A stretch of 64,000 nt of DNA, taken from positions 992,001-1,056,000 of the forward strand of contig JAHLKI010000004.1 in the NCBI GenBank assembly GCA_025602905.1, read 5' to 3'. The notes under the pieces were generated by a model. The model was not told where the DNA came from. It was given only the letters and a program-made list of their open reading frames with translations, and searched no databases. The first letter of the stretch is position 1; the number at the start of each line of letters is the position of its first letter. Position numbers and translations under genes: made by a program. Of this stretch, positions 32,205-43,504 are shown in pieces. This DNA is from Phlyctochytrium arcticum. Taxonomy: Eukaryota > Chytridiomycota > Chytridiomycetes > Chytridiales > Chytridiaceae.

Positions 32205-32760
32205 TTCATCAATTAACGTTTGGGTGATCCTTGCGTCGGCCAATGTTAGAATTTCTGAGATACGAGGGTGATGAAACCATAATTGAATCACGCAAGTGAT
32301 AGGGACGTAAGGAAGAGGGGGGCAGATGTCGTTAATACGTAAATGTTCAACTGACATGACGGCCAATATCATTTTGTGCAATCTTCTTTTGGCGGTGATT
32401 TGGTTGTAGGAAGGGGGACGATCAGTTCACTCAGATGAAGCAGTTGCAGTTGGACGAAGGCTTTGTATTGCTCCCTGGTCCATTTTTGCTTGACCGTGTG
32501 AAGCATGAACTCGTTGAGATTCAACTGCTCATGATCCAGGGACAATTGCTGTTTGACCTCGGGCTCCCAAAGTACGTCATAGCCCTCAAGAGGTGGAAAT
32601 TGCCTAATTTCATTTTGCAGAGTATCCACATTCCCGTCGTCTACGTCCAAATCATCTGTGCTGAAGTCCTCCCTATTGTTATCACAAGTGGACAGCGGCT
32701 CTTCCGTGCCTTCAATAGTGCCAGTGTGAGGAAATATGATCGTAAAAAGTCTCGCAAAAG
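32205..32760 (-). pseudogene. Tnp2/Plavaka-like transposase, N-terminal part
   Basis: On the minus strand this reads an acidic start (EEPLSTCDNNREDFSTDDL), then YDVLWEPEVKQQLSLDHEQL, FMLHTVKQKWTREQYKAFVQ and, after a frame change near 32385, MSVEHLRINDICPPLPYVPI and DARITQTLIDEGVL. Element D cuts in at LIDEGV. After D the coding sequence resumes at 26721, needing a one-base frame correction. The link between the two halves rests on strand, position and the D duplication; no domain in this half is diagnostic. Confidence 0.4.
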
Positions 32761-32779
32761 GATGAAGAGTATAGAATAA

Positions 32780-34501
32780 GTCTCAAATGCGTATATGGGC
32801 AAGTTCAAGAAAAGTATAAAGAGGGGAAAAGCCAGTCCAAATATGAAGAATGGACGGAACTAAAAGGCCACATCCACAGGAGAGCCAATATCTCAACCGA
32901 AAGAGCCAAAGCGAAATTTTGATTAACAAAAAGCCAATAAGGAAGAATGGACAGATCTGCCCGACTTTAAAGACTAATTTGCCATAGCAGGCCTCGACAC
33001 ATTAGCGAAAAGAACAAGGAAAGAAAGGAAGGGCAGGAATGTAAGCCATCAGCGGGCAGTCACAAAAATGGGGTTGTGAATGGGAAGGAGGTTGCAATGG
33101 CAAGAGAGTAGAAAGCAACTTCTTACAGAATGGAACTCAAAGAACCTGTTCTGTCAACTGGGAGATACGATATTGCAATGGGCAGACAACAGCTTCCAAT
33201 GAACAGCTTGAACGACCAGAGAGCTCCGAATAAGTATAAAAATGAGATCAGGTCAAACAGAGCAGATGTGAGGAGACTTTTACCCACGAAATGACGTACT
33301 CATTCCGACGCACAGAGGATAGGAACAGGCAGAATGGAAAACAAAAGTAATAAGTGGCCAGTCCCAGAAGAGGACGATTTTTAATTATGCCAGACGCAAA
33401 TAGAACGGCCAAAGGTTAGTAAGACTGGATGGCTGTAGGAACGTCTCAGGCTCTTTAGACATAACCTGAGCCCTTGACAGTCTGTCTATAGATCTGGCGG
33501 TGGCTGCAAACAGCGCTTGAGAAAAATTCGCAGTAATGCAAGAGAGTATAAGTAGAAACAGTGAATGTAGAATTACGAAGGCTCAACGCCGTGCCCATTA
33601 TTTTGATTATAACAGTCATTTGTTGTCATACAGTGCAAGATAGCATCATGAAAGTCCAGAATCTGAACCGGTTTTGCCAAATTCTCCTAATCGGGTAAAC
33701 TCCAAATTCAATGAGGTCAAGGGGGGTTGAGGACAGCTCACACAGAAAGACCGGAGAGGCCAGGCAAGAAATGAAACAATACATAAGTTAACAGAGGAAG
33801 TATGGACTGACCCGGCAAGCTTTTGTACAACTGAAGTTGAGTGTCTGGACACATACTGTAAGGTAAAAGGAAAGGAAGGGTGGGAATGAAGGACTGCCAA
33901 ATGGGTGAAAGTCTGTATGAAAGATGCTGATGACTGGTCCGCCAGATAACAAATGGAATGACAACATTTAGATAGAAAATCTAGCAACGTTGTACAGGAT
34001 TTACAGACCCCGCAGGCGAAAGAACATGCAATAAATTCACGAGATAATTTCAAGGACCACAACATTTGTCCAATTGGTGCATTGGTTTACTGGGACGACA
34101 GGAATTCACGAAACGGAAAGAAAGAATCAGAAGGAAGGAAGCCAACAGACAGTACGGACAAATCAGCCAAACTCTCCAAACAAAATGAAACTATGGTAAT
34201 CCGGACTCTCCCCAAATGAAGTTAAAAGGTACTGTGGAGAGTATGAACAGAAAAGGCCAAAGGACAGTAATACTGGAAAGATCTAGCAAACCAAATAAAG
34301 TAAGTAAGAGGTCACGCAGAAACAGGGCAAATAAAGCTATGCAAACAAAGTGGGGACAGGTCTGCCAGACTTAACGGACCAATGAAAGTGAAAGTGTTGT
34401 CATCGAGTGTGCAGCAAGAACGGAACATCCATACCAATCAAGTTAAGTGCCTGAAATTATCAGCGGAAAGAACATGGCGAGGCAGAACATATCCGTATAT
34501 A
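32780..34501. other. Purine-rich non-coding region left of the Helitron
   Basis: There is no convincing gene in 1.7 kb. The plus strand is strongly A/G-rich, with recurring words such as ggacag, ggaaag and gatctgcc. The same type of sequence resumes at 45265-46370, right of the Helitron, so both look like halves of one region split by that insertion. Confidence 0.5.
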
Positions 34502-34603
34502 TCCTACTACAAAAAATGTTGGTCGTGACATGACTCATCAGGTGGCTTGGCTGGCTGCCGTAATCAATTAATGTCCGGATAGGGCCAGCCTTCGGACACG
34601 CAG

Positions 34604-34611
34604 TATATAAG
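34604..34611 (+). promoter_or_regulatory. TATA box upstream of the Helitron Rep gene
   Basis: TATATAAG lies 77 bp before the ATG at 34688, followed by a pyrimidine-rich stretch and A/C-rich leader, as is usual for fungal core promoters. Confidence 0.6.
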
Positions 34612-34687
34612 GCAGAGCTCCCTCCGCTCGCCTACTCTTTATCACAAAATTATCACAAAACAATACACACACACAACAACCTTTACT

Positions 34688-37347
34688 ATGGCGGTTGCAA
34701 TTTGCTCTATTGAGCAGTTTCGGGACAGTGCAACTCTGTTTGATGCGGGCGATATGAATTGCGAGTGCAGAAGCTGCGGCGCATTCAAGTGGAAGGCCGA
34801 GAAGGCTTCAATCTGCTGCCATAATGGCAAAACCAAAGGTGATGATGTAGGCCATGTTTCTCCACATGTAGCTTTACAGCCGTTGTTTTCAGGAGCCACA
34901 AACGACTCTAAAGAGTTCCTCGCGCACATCCGAAAATACAACCAAGCCTTTGCGTTTACCAGCATGTCCAGCAATCTTGACTTGAACTTGGCGAGCGACC
35001 GGGATGGCATCTACACTTTCCGGGTCGACGGTGAGCTGTATCACCAGATTGGGGATGGATTGGAGGCCGAAGACGGGGAACTGCCCAAGTTTTCTCAAAT
35101 TTACTTTTTGGACGCGGAGGCTCAAAGCTCTTGACGTTTGGAGATTTTCTCCGACCTCCGGCCTACGGCGGTGGCAACTATCCACGACGCAATGCAGACT
35201 GAGAACGCCTTAGTTCAACAGTTTGTTGCAGCGCGAGAAATGGCTCAGAGTACTACTAACATTGTTCTTAGTATCAACGGGTCCGCCGTACCAGCTGGTG
35301 AACATCCCCGTTGTTATAATGCGGCTGCTGCTCCGGAGGTCGCTGCTGTATGGCTCAATGGCGAGCATGTTACAAACCGGGACATCGTACTTCGCAAGCG
35401 TGGTGGTGGCTTAAAGCGGATCAATGAATGTCATCACATGTACGATGCCCTATCATATCCATTGTTCTTCCCGCAAGGTATGATTTAAATTTGCTTTCAT
35501 GTTGCTGAGCTTGAAAAGTGCGGATTTTCTGATACGGCGTTCTTGGCACGGTTGTAGGTAACCAGCGTTGGTGCGTCCCATTCAAAGAGGCTACCGGTGT
35601 AACTTTGAAAGCATTTGTACAATACCGCATGCAGTGCCGTTCTTCAGCCAACATCCTGCACATGGGGGCGCAAGCTGTTTCAGCAATACATTGTTGATCA
35701 GTACCTGCGAGTTGAAGCCCAAAACTTGCAGTTCATTCGTCACAACCAGAAGCAACTTCGAGCCGAATGTTACCAAGGGATTGTTGACGCTCTTGACAAT
35801 GGTGATACCCGTACCATTGGACAACGCATTGTTCTTCCTCAACAATCGGGTCACCTCGGTACATGCAGCAAAGGTTCCAAGATTCTATGGCTTTGGTTTG
35901 CAAGTTTGGCAAGCCGGATCTGTTCATTACGATGACCTGCAACCCGAAGTGGCCCGAAATCACCCGCCTGTTGCTTCCTCACCAGAAGGCACCGGACCGT
36001 CCCGACATTGTTGTTCGCGTCTTTCACATAAAGTTCCAAAACATGTTGGATGACATTGTGAAAAAGAGTGTCTTTGGCAAGGTGCAGGCTTATTGTTACA
36101 CCGTTGAGTTCCAAAAGCGTGGCCTTCCTCACACACACCTTTTGGTTTGGTTGGAATCAAAGCCGACCGAGGAGCAGTATAACAGCATGGTATGTGCAGA
36201 GATCCCAGATCCCGAAACTCAGCCCCGACTGTACGCCTCCGTTAAGTCACATATGGTGCACTGTCCATGCGGACGCGACAATCCGCAAAATGTCTGCATG
36301 GCCGACGGTGCATGCACCAAAAAGTTCCCAAAGGCTCTCGCTGAAAGTACGACTGTCTCTGACAATGGCTTGATTACGTACCGGCGACGAGGTGGTGGTC
36401 CTCGAATCCAAAAACGTGTGCAAGGTACCATCATGGAGCTTGGCAATGAGTGGATCGCTCCATACAACCCGTACTTAACCGTGAAGTATGACTGCCATAT
36501 TAACGTTGAAATCTGCAACTCGGTGAGCTCAGTAAAGTACTTACACAAGTACATTTACAAAGGACATGACCGAGCTGTCCTCAAGGCGGGTGAAGATATT
36601 GACGAAATCAGTCAATATCTAGAAGGGCGATACATTTCCGCCCTGGAAGCCTGCTGGCGCTTGCTCAGCTTTGAAACGAACAGTATTTGCCACAATATCG
36701 TTCGGCTTCCAGTGCATCTGCCTGGTCAGCAGTATGTCATGTTTGATGCGGCTGCCCCTGAGGCTGCCGTAGAGAACAATGAGCGCACTATGCTCACCGA
36801 ATTCTTCCGTACAAACCAAGAGCTCCAGCAGCAAGCGGGTGAAGGTCTTACTTATTGTGAGTTCCCCGAGCACTATTGGTGAAACCAAGGTCCAAAATCT
36901 TGGACACGTCGGAAGAGCGCATGGAAGGTCGTGGCTCGCATGACCATGGCTCCTCCTGGGAGCGACCATTTTCACTTGCGTATGCTGTTGAGTCATGTAC
37001 GGGGGCCGACCTCTTATGAGGATCTTCGAACGCACGACGGCGTTTTGTATGAAACGTTCAAAGAGGCAGCGATTGCACGAGGGCTCCTTGAGGATGACAC
37101 TGAGTATGATACATGTCTGGAGGAAGCAACTGTGTCCTCCATGCCATCACAGATCCGCAAGCTGTTTGCCACTATGGTGGCCTTCAGTGAACCAGCAGAC
37201 GTTGCGAGGCTGTTTCATAAGCATTATGAAGTAATGGCCGAGGATCAGAGGGACATGTCGGAAGGTCAACGGCAATTCCGCGTCATTGCAGACTTGGACC
37301 GGCTTTTGGAGCCGTTTAATATGCGCATGTCGACTTGGATTAACCTA
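34688..37347 (+). pseudogene. Helitron Rep/helicase protein, N-terminal part
   Basis: The start MAVAICSIEQF is followed by a Cys site (CECRSCGAF..ICCHNGK) and FSQIYFLDAEAQS. An in-frame TGA stands at 35132-35134. The frame goes on to SYPLFFPQ, where an 80-bp GT-AG intron (35478-35557) joins NQRWCVPFKEATG. One-base frameshifts near 35670 and 35840 follow. The Rep core reads GRKLFQQYIVDQYLRVEAQN, MALVCKFGKPDLFITMTCNP, the HUH motif in GLPHTHLLVWLE, and the tyrosine motif VKYLHKYIYKGHD. A TGA at 36880-36882 replaces an expected Trp codon. The frame is cut at INL by the Plavaka element at 37348 and resumes at 43505 as EEFYSEGFDPND. Rep nicks and joins DNA in rolling-circle transposition. Confidence 0.9.
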
Positions 37348-37429
37348 CACGCCCAATAAATAGCGTATGTTTCCCAGGTGACGCGGTCGATAGAATTCCG
37401 CGCGGGGCGCGATTATAATTGCCACGAGA

Positions 37430-37570
37430 TAGTGGCAGCGTCTGATTCACGAGCAGGCCTGCTCGTGACGACTCATGCTGCCAGCTCGTGAAAACCTAAG
37501 ATTCCCAGCTCGTGATATATATGATCCCCAGCTTGTGAAATAATATACTACTGAAGCTCCTGAAATCCTG
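37430..37570 (+). repeat. Left subterminal repeats of the Plavaka element
   Basis: The word gctcgtga or a close variant recurs at least four times (for example around 37463, 37483 and 37510), some as inverted pairs (cacgagcaggcctgctcgtg). Such clusters near the ends of CMC elements usually bind the element's own proteins. Confidence 0.55.
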
Positions 37571-37900
37571 AGCCCGACAATCCCATGGCTTCAGAAGCAT
37601 TTTGCATATCTGGAATTGATAGATTTCCCTGCTCGCATATCATCAAATTGACCCGGATGTAGGCAGAAGGAATGGAAAAAAGAAAATTTATTGTTATTAT
37701 CATACAGGAAAACGGAGGAATCACAAGAAATTAGATAAAATGTGTGAGGAACGTCCGAAGATATGAAACAATAATAGAAAAGTAGGAGATGAAAAGAAAG
37801 CTGTCCAAATAATATGATGGTTCCTATAGGAAGAAACAATGAATACATATGATTACTGTGGACATGAGGGCATGCTCTAAACTCACCTCGGCAATCGCGC

Positions 37901-39306
37901 TCATTGTCCCTCACCGTCGGTGGTATGATCGTCGTCCGAAGGAGTTCCGCAGCGGTCTTGCATCCAATCCCCTTCCATTCCCTCCACGTCCGAACCAACT
38001 TGCTCGAGGGCCTGGCGACACCGCTCAACCTCCTCCTCCTGGAGGCGAATTTGGCGAGCTTCGTCGGCCTCCCCGGGTCTGGCCGCATATGCCTTATCAT
38101 CGGCCAAAACCAACTCATCAAGCTCGCCGGTACCCTTATCGTCCTGATTGGTTAGTTGGCCAATTTTGTCAATAACCTTCGGCCAATGCGACTTTGAACT
38201 TGATCCAAACTGAGCAAGGGACCATCTCAACAAAGCCGCGCGGCGCAAGTGGTCATCCGTGACATGGTCGATCTCTTTCAGCAAAAAGATATGTTGCGCG
38301 AAATTGGGCAGGGGGGCCTGCGCCATATTGCCGATGACACCGGTCATTCGTTTCTTCAAGGCAGCTTTCTGATTAGAAAACTGCCTTTGTATCTTGTGGT
38401 TGATGGCGTCGCATAATTTTCCGTGCGTAAGTTTGGATTTGGAGACAAGTCCCCTGAGAAGTAGAGTATTCTTGACCATGGGAATGGCGTCGTGGTACTG
38501 GGAGCAGGTGGGGTTGGTGACTCGGGCGAAGCACGAGTTTTTGATGGTGCTTTTAATAGTATTGGTCAGCTCAGGAGAAGATTCCAACCCACTTTTAAGT
38601 TCGGCCATTTTCCGTTGCTGGTCCTGGTTGTTGTGTAGGAGAGTAAGGTCATTGGAAAGGAGGGTAAGGATTTGCAAGCAAATCGGTTGCTAAGATTTCA
38701 TACAAATGGAAGAGAGCGAATATGATTAGTTATGCAATCCTAGTGTAGAAGCGGGCTAGACGGCGGCGTACCTGTGCCCATTCCCACAATTTTGCGCGGC
38801 CTTCCGCTGAGGTCTGCAACTTTTCAATATGGTGCTTAATCTCGCGGGAGCTGACCAACGGCTGCGGCTGTTGGGTCAATTGGGTTAGTTGAGTTTGGTT
38901 GGTTTGGCTCTGGATTTGGCTGTAATCGGAGATTTCAGTTCTCTGACTGTCAAACATCGCCGGGCTTGCAACGGAAAAGTCTGGAGTTTGATAAATGAAA
39001 CGGAGGTAAGAGAGTTGCACATGGTCTAGTTGTGAGCAGTCGCGGGATACCTCTGAAGGAATTGTTACCCAGCAAGTCCTCGCGCCGAACTGAACTGGCT
39101 GCGTTTTCGGCTGCTTGCATGATCGCCGCCGTGTTGCTAGTCTTTCGCAGTTTACTGGGACCGGGGGATGAGGGACGGGAGGGACTGCCAACTTGGTTTA
39201 AGGACCTCTCCCGGAGGGGTGTTGCGGTACGTTTTTGAGCCAGTTGAGCCTGGGGGGTGACAGATCCACTGCCAGCCTTTTGGGCCTTGTTGGGAGTGTG
39301 CGGCAT
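37901..39306 (-). CDS. Second gene of the Plavaka element, function unknown
   Basis: Three exons give an uninterrupted frame: 39306-39051, 38980-38772 and 38689-37901, joined through GT-AG introns of 70 bp (38981-39050) and 82 bp (38690-38771). The start MPHTPNKAQKAGSGSVTP is basic and Ser/Pro-rich with SPGPSKLRK. The middle is Gln/Thr-rich (SQTNQTQLTQLTQQPQ) followed by IKHHIEKLQTSAEGRAKLWE. The last exon is mostly helical (AELKSGLESSPELTNTIK, CDAINHKIQRQFSNQKAALK) and ends in a coiled coil and acidic tail. No known domain is recognised. It lies downstream of the transposase on the same strand. By position it might correspond to the TnpA-like accessory proteins of plant CACTA elements; this is inference. 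Confidence 0.65.
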
Positions 39307-39557
39307 GTTGATGATGGGTAAGATGGAGTTGATGTTGTTGAAGATGTGAGGTTTGTTGTGAGATGAGTTGGGAGAATGGCAAGATCTGGATGCGACGCGG
39401 TCGTGCTCTTATATTTTTATCAAGAATACAACACACGTCAAGGCGTTTCCACATAGTTTTTCTGCCGACTTTCGGCAATTTTTGGGATTACATAAGCTAG
39501 TCCGACAGCGGACAGAGGACAGCGGACAGGACGTAACAAGTTGATCCTGAAGTTGAT

Positions 39558-42500
39558 CTATTCCGAAACTACTCCGGAAACAACTGACGGCGCTATTGAA
39601 GAGTTTTGCGAAGCACGACTCCTTGGACGCGATCCACGCGCTTGACGCTGCAGGTTGTCCAAAAGATAATCTACGTATGCTTGGTTCATGTCCAGCGGTT
39701 TAGGCGGCGGCAACTGCACTGGGAAGGCTTCCCATGCCCAGTAAGTTCGGAGGCAGAAAGTATTGACGATGTAACGGTCGGTGTCCCGATGGGCAACTTC
39801 AAAGCCAAAATTTTCAATGGAGAGTTCTCTCTCCATGCGAACTTGACGAGTTTTGGTGACTCGACACTGTGCGTGCTGGCAGTCATGTACGACAGACACT
39901 GGACCAACAACACTGGAGACTTTGATGATGGTCATTTCGCTTCGGTCTTCATCCGACGAACCAACAACGATGACTGGACAGCCTTGAACATACTGCCCGT
40001 TGTGACAAAAGCTGCGGCCAATACAGATTGCTGAGGTCGACGAGACACGGCTGATGATTTCCATAACATGAAAGAACGTCTACAGCAAAATCTCGATAAG
40101 AACTCACATCAACGGCATCTAGGTGACGTTGTACATTACCTTGTCGTGGCACAAAACGAATGCATCAGTTTTGCACCGCTCATTGGACTTAGACATAAAC
40201 CATCGCCATCGGATGAAGACAGAAGTGGATGGGTATAAGTCCGACGAGTTTAGTAGATCCCCCCCAATGATTTGGTCGCAGGTCCAGTTGCCGTCGGTAC
40301 GCTTGTTCACATATCGTGTGGGCGAGTTTATGTTTCCAGATTCATCTTTTTCTCCCAAGAGCAACTGCACTGCATTAAGTTTCCCAAATTTTACCAGCTT
40401 CCCACCACCCGCTACCCAATGACCGTCTTTATCGAGCCAGTATCCTCCGGATGCGACGTGCTGTACAACGTATCTAGAATCATATTGGTGACCGATGTCT
40501 CGAGACGGCGCTTGTCGGTTTGAATGATAGGAAGCGTCCCGGATTCCGTGGTTATTTGACTCGAATCGCTCCGTCGCGACGATGATGGCAGGCCCATGGC
40601 GCTCAATACACGCTGGAAGATGGAGGAGGAGATGAAATTTGGGCTTGTTTAGCCAGCGGAGGGACAATCTTGCATTGTGAGAAAGGACTCGCCGAACGGC
40701 TTTATCGACTTCGGCCAAATACCCACTATTGGCATCATAGCGGCGCCGAAATACAAGCTGCACCAGATTCGCCAACGACATCCAGACATCCAGTACATCA
40801 GGTGTCACTAGGTCATGCAAAACAAAAGGGGCAATTTGAACAAAGTGTTTAAAATCCTTTCCAACTAAGCTGTTTACGTGTTGCATGATCTGGGATACAA
40901 CGAGGGGTCGGTAAAAACCGGTCGTAGTATCCATGGACCGCAAACGAGTTTCTAGAATTACTTTGTCATCAGTGGAAATCCTGTTATTGAGGGTGTCCCG
41001 CAACAGGTATTTCACTGGCCCCAGGAGAACTGTGTGCAGTACTTCAATTGGCATGTCGGCATGCACATCAAAAGCGGGGACGCGAAAAAAAGCAGACATA
41101 TGCTGCTCAAGACAACCAAGTTGGCTTATCCTTGCTGCAATTCCATCAGGGGAGGGCTTTCCCTTGGCAAATTCGTAAAGTTGTTCCAACACTGGTTCCA
41201 GTCGTCGGCATTTGATCCCACTTTCCGTCTGCAACTTCCCGACCAACGTTTTTTTTCCAGGATGCGGGGCAATATTTACATATTGAACAAGGGTCCTTTG
41301 GGTGTCCAGTGTGGTCCCAGGCTCACCAAGTTGCATAAGCGCCTCGCAGTCACGTTGATTCTTAAGGCTACCTTTCACCTTGCAAAAGCGGCAAGGGCTG
41401 TTTCCAGTCATCCCAATATGAGCCCCCAGGTGACTATGCATTGGATTGTCTGCAGTCACGACCAGCAAAGGGCAAACGACATACACTGATTCTTGTGCCT
41501 TACCGTCGAATGCCACAAAGCCCTCACTCGATGGTCCTGCGATTTGCTCAACCAATCTGTCTGCCATTTCGATACCATTTGCTTCATTTGACGTGCACAC
41601 GAAATGAATGTGATAGACATCCTGCTGATCAGCAAATGGCAAACCAGCTAATTGAACGAACCAAGACTCGTGGGGATTGAAGCGTTTCGAACGGTTCCCT
41701 GAGGTATCATCGCAAAAGAGTACCAGAGGAACAACAATGACTCTTCGACCCCCCGCTTTCTCCCAAAGAGTAGGGGGGAGGTGTAGAGGCCACTCTCGCG
41801 GTGGTCCACCCGGTTCTTTTGGTTGTCGATGGTCATAATCCCAGTAAGACGGGTCGCACAGGGAGGGATCCGCAATCTACAGTATCTACTGGAAGTCGAA
41901 ATACTTGTCGCTCATCTACCCACTGCTCACTGGAGGAAGGTGATTGAATAACGGGATGGGCGTAGACAGTAAGAACCTGATCGTAGTATGCAAATCTCAA
42001 CAGGCGAAACAGTTGTCCAGTAGATGTTGCGGCACATTCATTAATCCAGAAATCCCCATTGGGCGTGCGCACCATTGGCGATTGAAATTGGGCAACGTTG
42101 TGCCACTTGCCAGCCTGCCAAAGTTCACCGATGGCGGAGGGAGTATCGTCCGGGAAAGTATGAAGTTTTGTGATAACCTCTGGATTTGCGATCTCTCGAG
42201 AAATCATTCCAAACAGATCCAGATAATAACAGATTTTTTTAGATTCGGTGGTGGTACACTTTTGCATGAGACTGCCTACATTTTTGAGTACCGACTTCTG
42301 CATTTGTTTGACGGCCGAGAGAGCGGGCATTGTCACATCCAGCTCTTTAAAGATCCACCAAATCAGTTCGAGTACAGATTGAGGAATGCGGTGCTTGGCA
42401 AGATTCATCAGTAAGCAGGCCAAAAACATTTGTTTCCAGCCATACGGTTTCCATTCTTCATCAAACTCCATCCCTCTTGCACGAAAAGCAGCTTGATCTA

Positions 42501-43038
42501 CCTGGCTATCATGTGTTGAGTTGGATGAGCGTGATGCGATGTCGCTTTCTAAAGGACAAAAATCATCAAAGTAGTCGTCCTTGGACACAGCAGCAGATGG
42601 CGAGGACCCTACTGATCCCGGAGAATCTTCTCTGTTCAGTCGAGTGTCCAAAAAGACCCAATCCATGGCTGGGTCGCAAGGCGGAATGATATCCATGTCA
42701 ACGGTAGTGTTCATGTTGTCCAATGATTCAGCTTCTTCCGCATTGTTGGCCATACCCTCCGGGATTTCGATATCAGCCGGTATGCTGCTATGCTGGTATT
42801 GTAGTGTTTCCTCGTTGTGAAATCCGCTCTCTTCTCCAGCTTGGTTTCCTGTAGATGAGGCTTCTTCCATCTGGGCAGAACAATCCGCCGCGGTTGACTC
42901 CAACAGACGCCAGGTAGTCAGTTTCGAGACATGAGAGACCTGCTTCAAGTGACGACGAAAGTGATTTCTTTTCTTGTATGTTTTGCTGCATACCAAGCAG
43001 CGGAAACCGCCGTTGCCAATCTGTTCGAAAACCTTCAT
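39558..43038 (-). pseudogene. Plavaka transposase
   Basis: It starts at 43038 (MKVFEQIGNGGF) with a C2H2-type finger, CLVCSKTYKKRNHFRRHLKQ, then an acidic region and the Plavaka N-terminal block (FDEEWKPYGWKQMFLACLLM, LHTFPDDTPSAIGELWQ, VAQFQSPMVRTPNGDFWI, LTVYAHPVIQSPSSS). A one-base frameshift near 41878 leads to IADPSLCDPSYWDYD and WPLHLPPTLWEKAGGRRV. The family hallmark CDDTSGNRSKRFNPHESW follows, then VYHIHFVCTSNEANGIEMAD, MTGNSPCRFCKVKGS and RWLNKPKFHLLLHLPACIE. A 60-bp intron (40080-40139) joins the last exon, which ends at 39558. Plavaka elements belong to the CMC (CACTA-like) superfamily. Apart from one frameshift the gene is well kept. Confidence 0.88.
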
Positions 43039-43205
43039 ACGCGTTCTCGACCCCTGTTTCTGCTGAGTGATTTAAAATGTCAAAATTCATGCTCTGCCAC
43101 TTTGGTAACCAGACCTACTGTATCTGTGTATCTGTGTCTTATGTTTGTGAGAATGGACAGGCTTCTGGGGTTGGTATAAATCTACGAGCTGCTCGAGAAG
43201 TGCGG

Positions 43206-43380
43206 AATTGATAAGTTAGAAGTTATGTGCTGCTCAAGTCGCCTGGACCCACCTGGCAGTAGTCTTAGGCGCTGTGAGCTGCTTGAGTTGTCTGGAACTG
43301 AGAGGCTAGAAGTTATGTGCTGCTCAAGTTGTCTGGAAATGCTTGGCAGTGATCTTAGGATCTCACGAGCTCGCAAGCTG
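43206..43380 (+). repeat. Tandem duplication, right subterminal region of the Plavaka element
   Basis: Two units of about 92 bp share agaagttatgtgctgctcaag, ctgg and ggcagt..tcttagg; the first begins near 43206 and the second near 43298. A third, partial stretch with gagctgcttgag lies between. Confidence 0.7.
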
Positions 43381-43504
43381 GTGAATCTCAAGTTTTTAGG
43401 GTTCACGAGGTCATTTTACATAAGCTCCCACAAGTTTTTAGCACAAAAAAGCCACACGCTATTGGAGCCACGCGGACGCACACCAGACCCATGTTGGGCG
43501 TGTA

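Larger units (their letters stand above)
37348..43502 (-). mobile_element. Plavaka-type CMC (CACTA-like) DNA transposon
   Basis: Inverted ends start CACGCCCAA on both sides (37348-37356; complement at 43494-43502) with weaker similarity further in; the CAC start fits the CMC superfamily. A TA duplication (37346-37347, 43503-43504) flanks it. Removal with one TA restores the Helitron frame as ATT AAC CTA GAA GAG. It is 6155 bp with two minus-strand genes. Subterminal repeats containing agctcgtg (37440-37530) and a 92-bp duplication (43206-43380) are probable transposase-binding regions. Confidence 0.85.

Noticed and set aside
33646..34065. 139-codon minus-strand frame in the purine-rich region
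   Set aside because: Its Ser/Cys/Phe/Leu-rich composition is what a purine-rich opposite strand gives; no domain or splice support.
39030..39055. A 25-bp intron in the second Plavaka gene using the nearer AG
   Set aside because: Too short for splicing; the 70-bp alternative (38981-39050) keeps the frame and has a normal acceptor.
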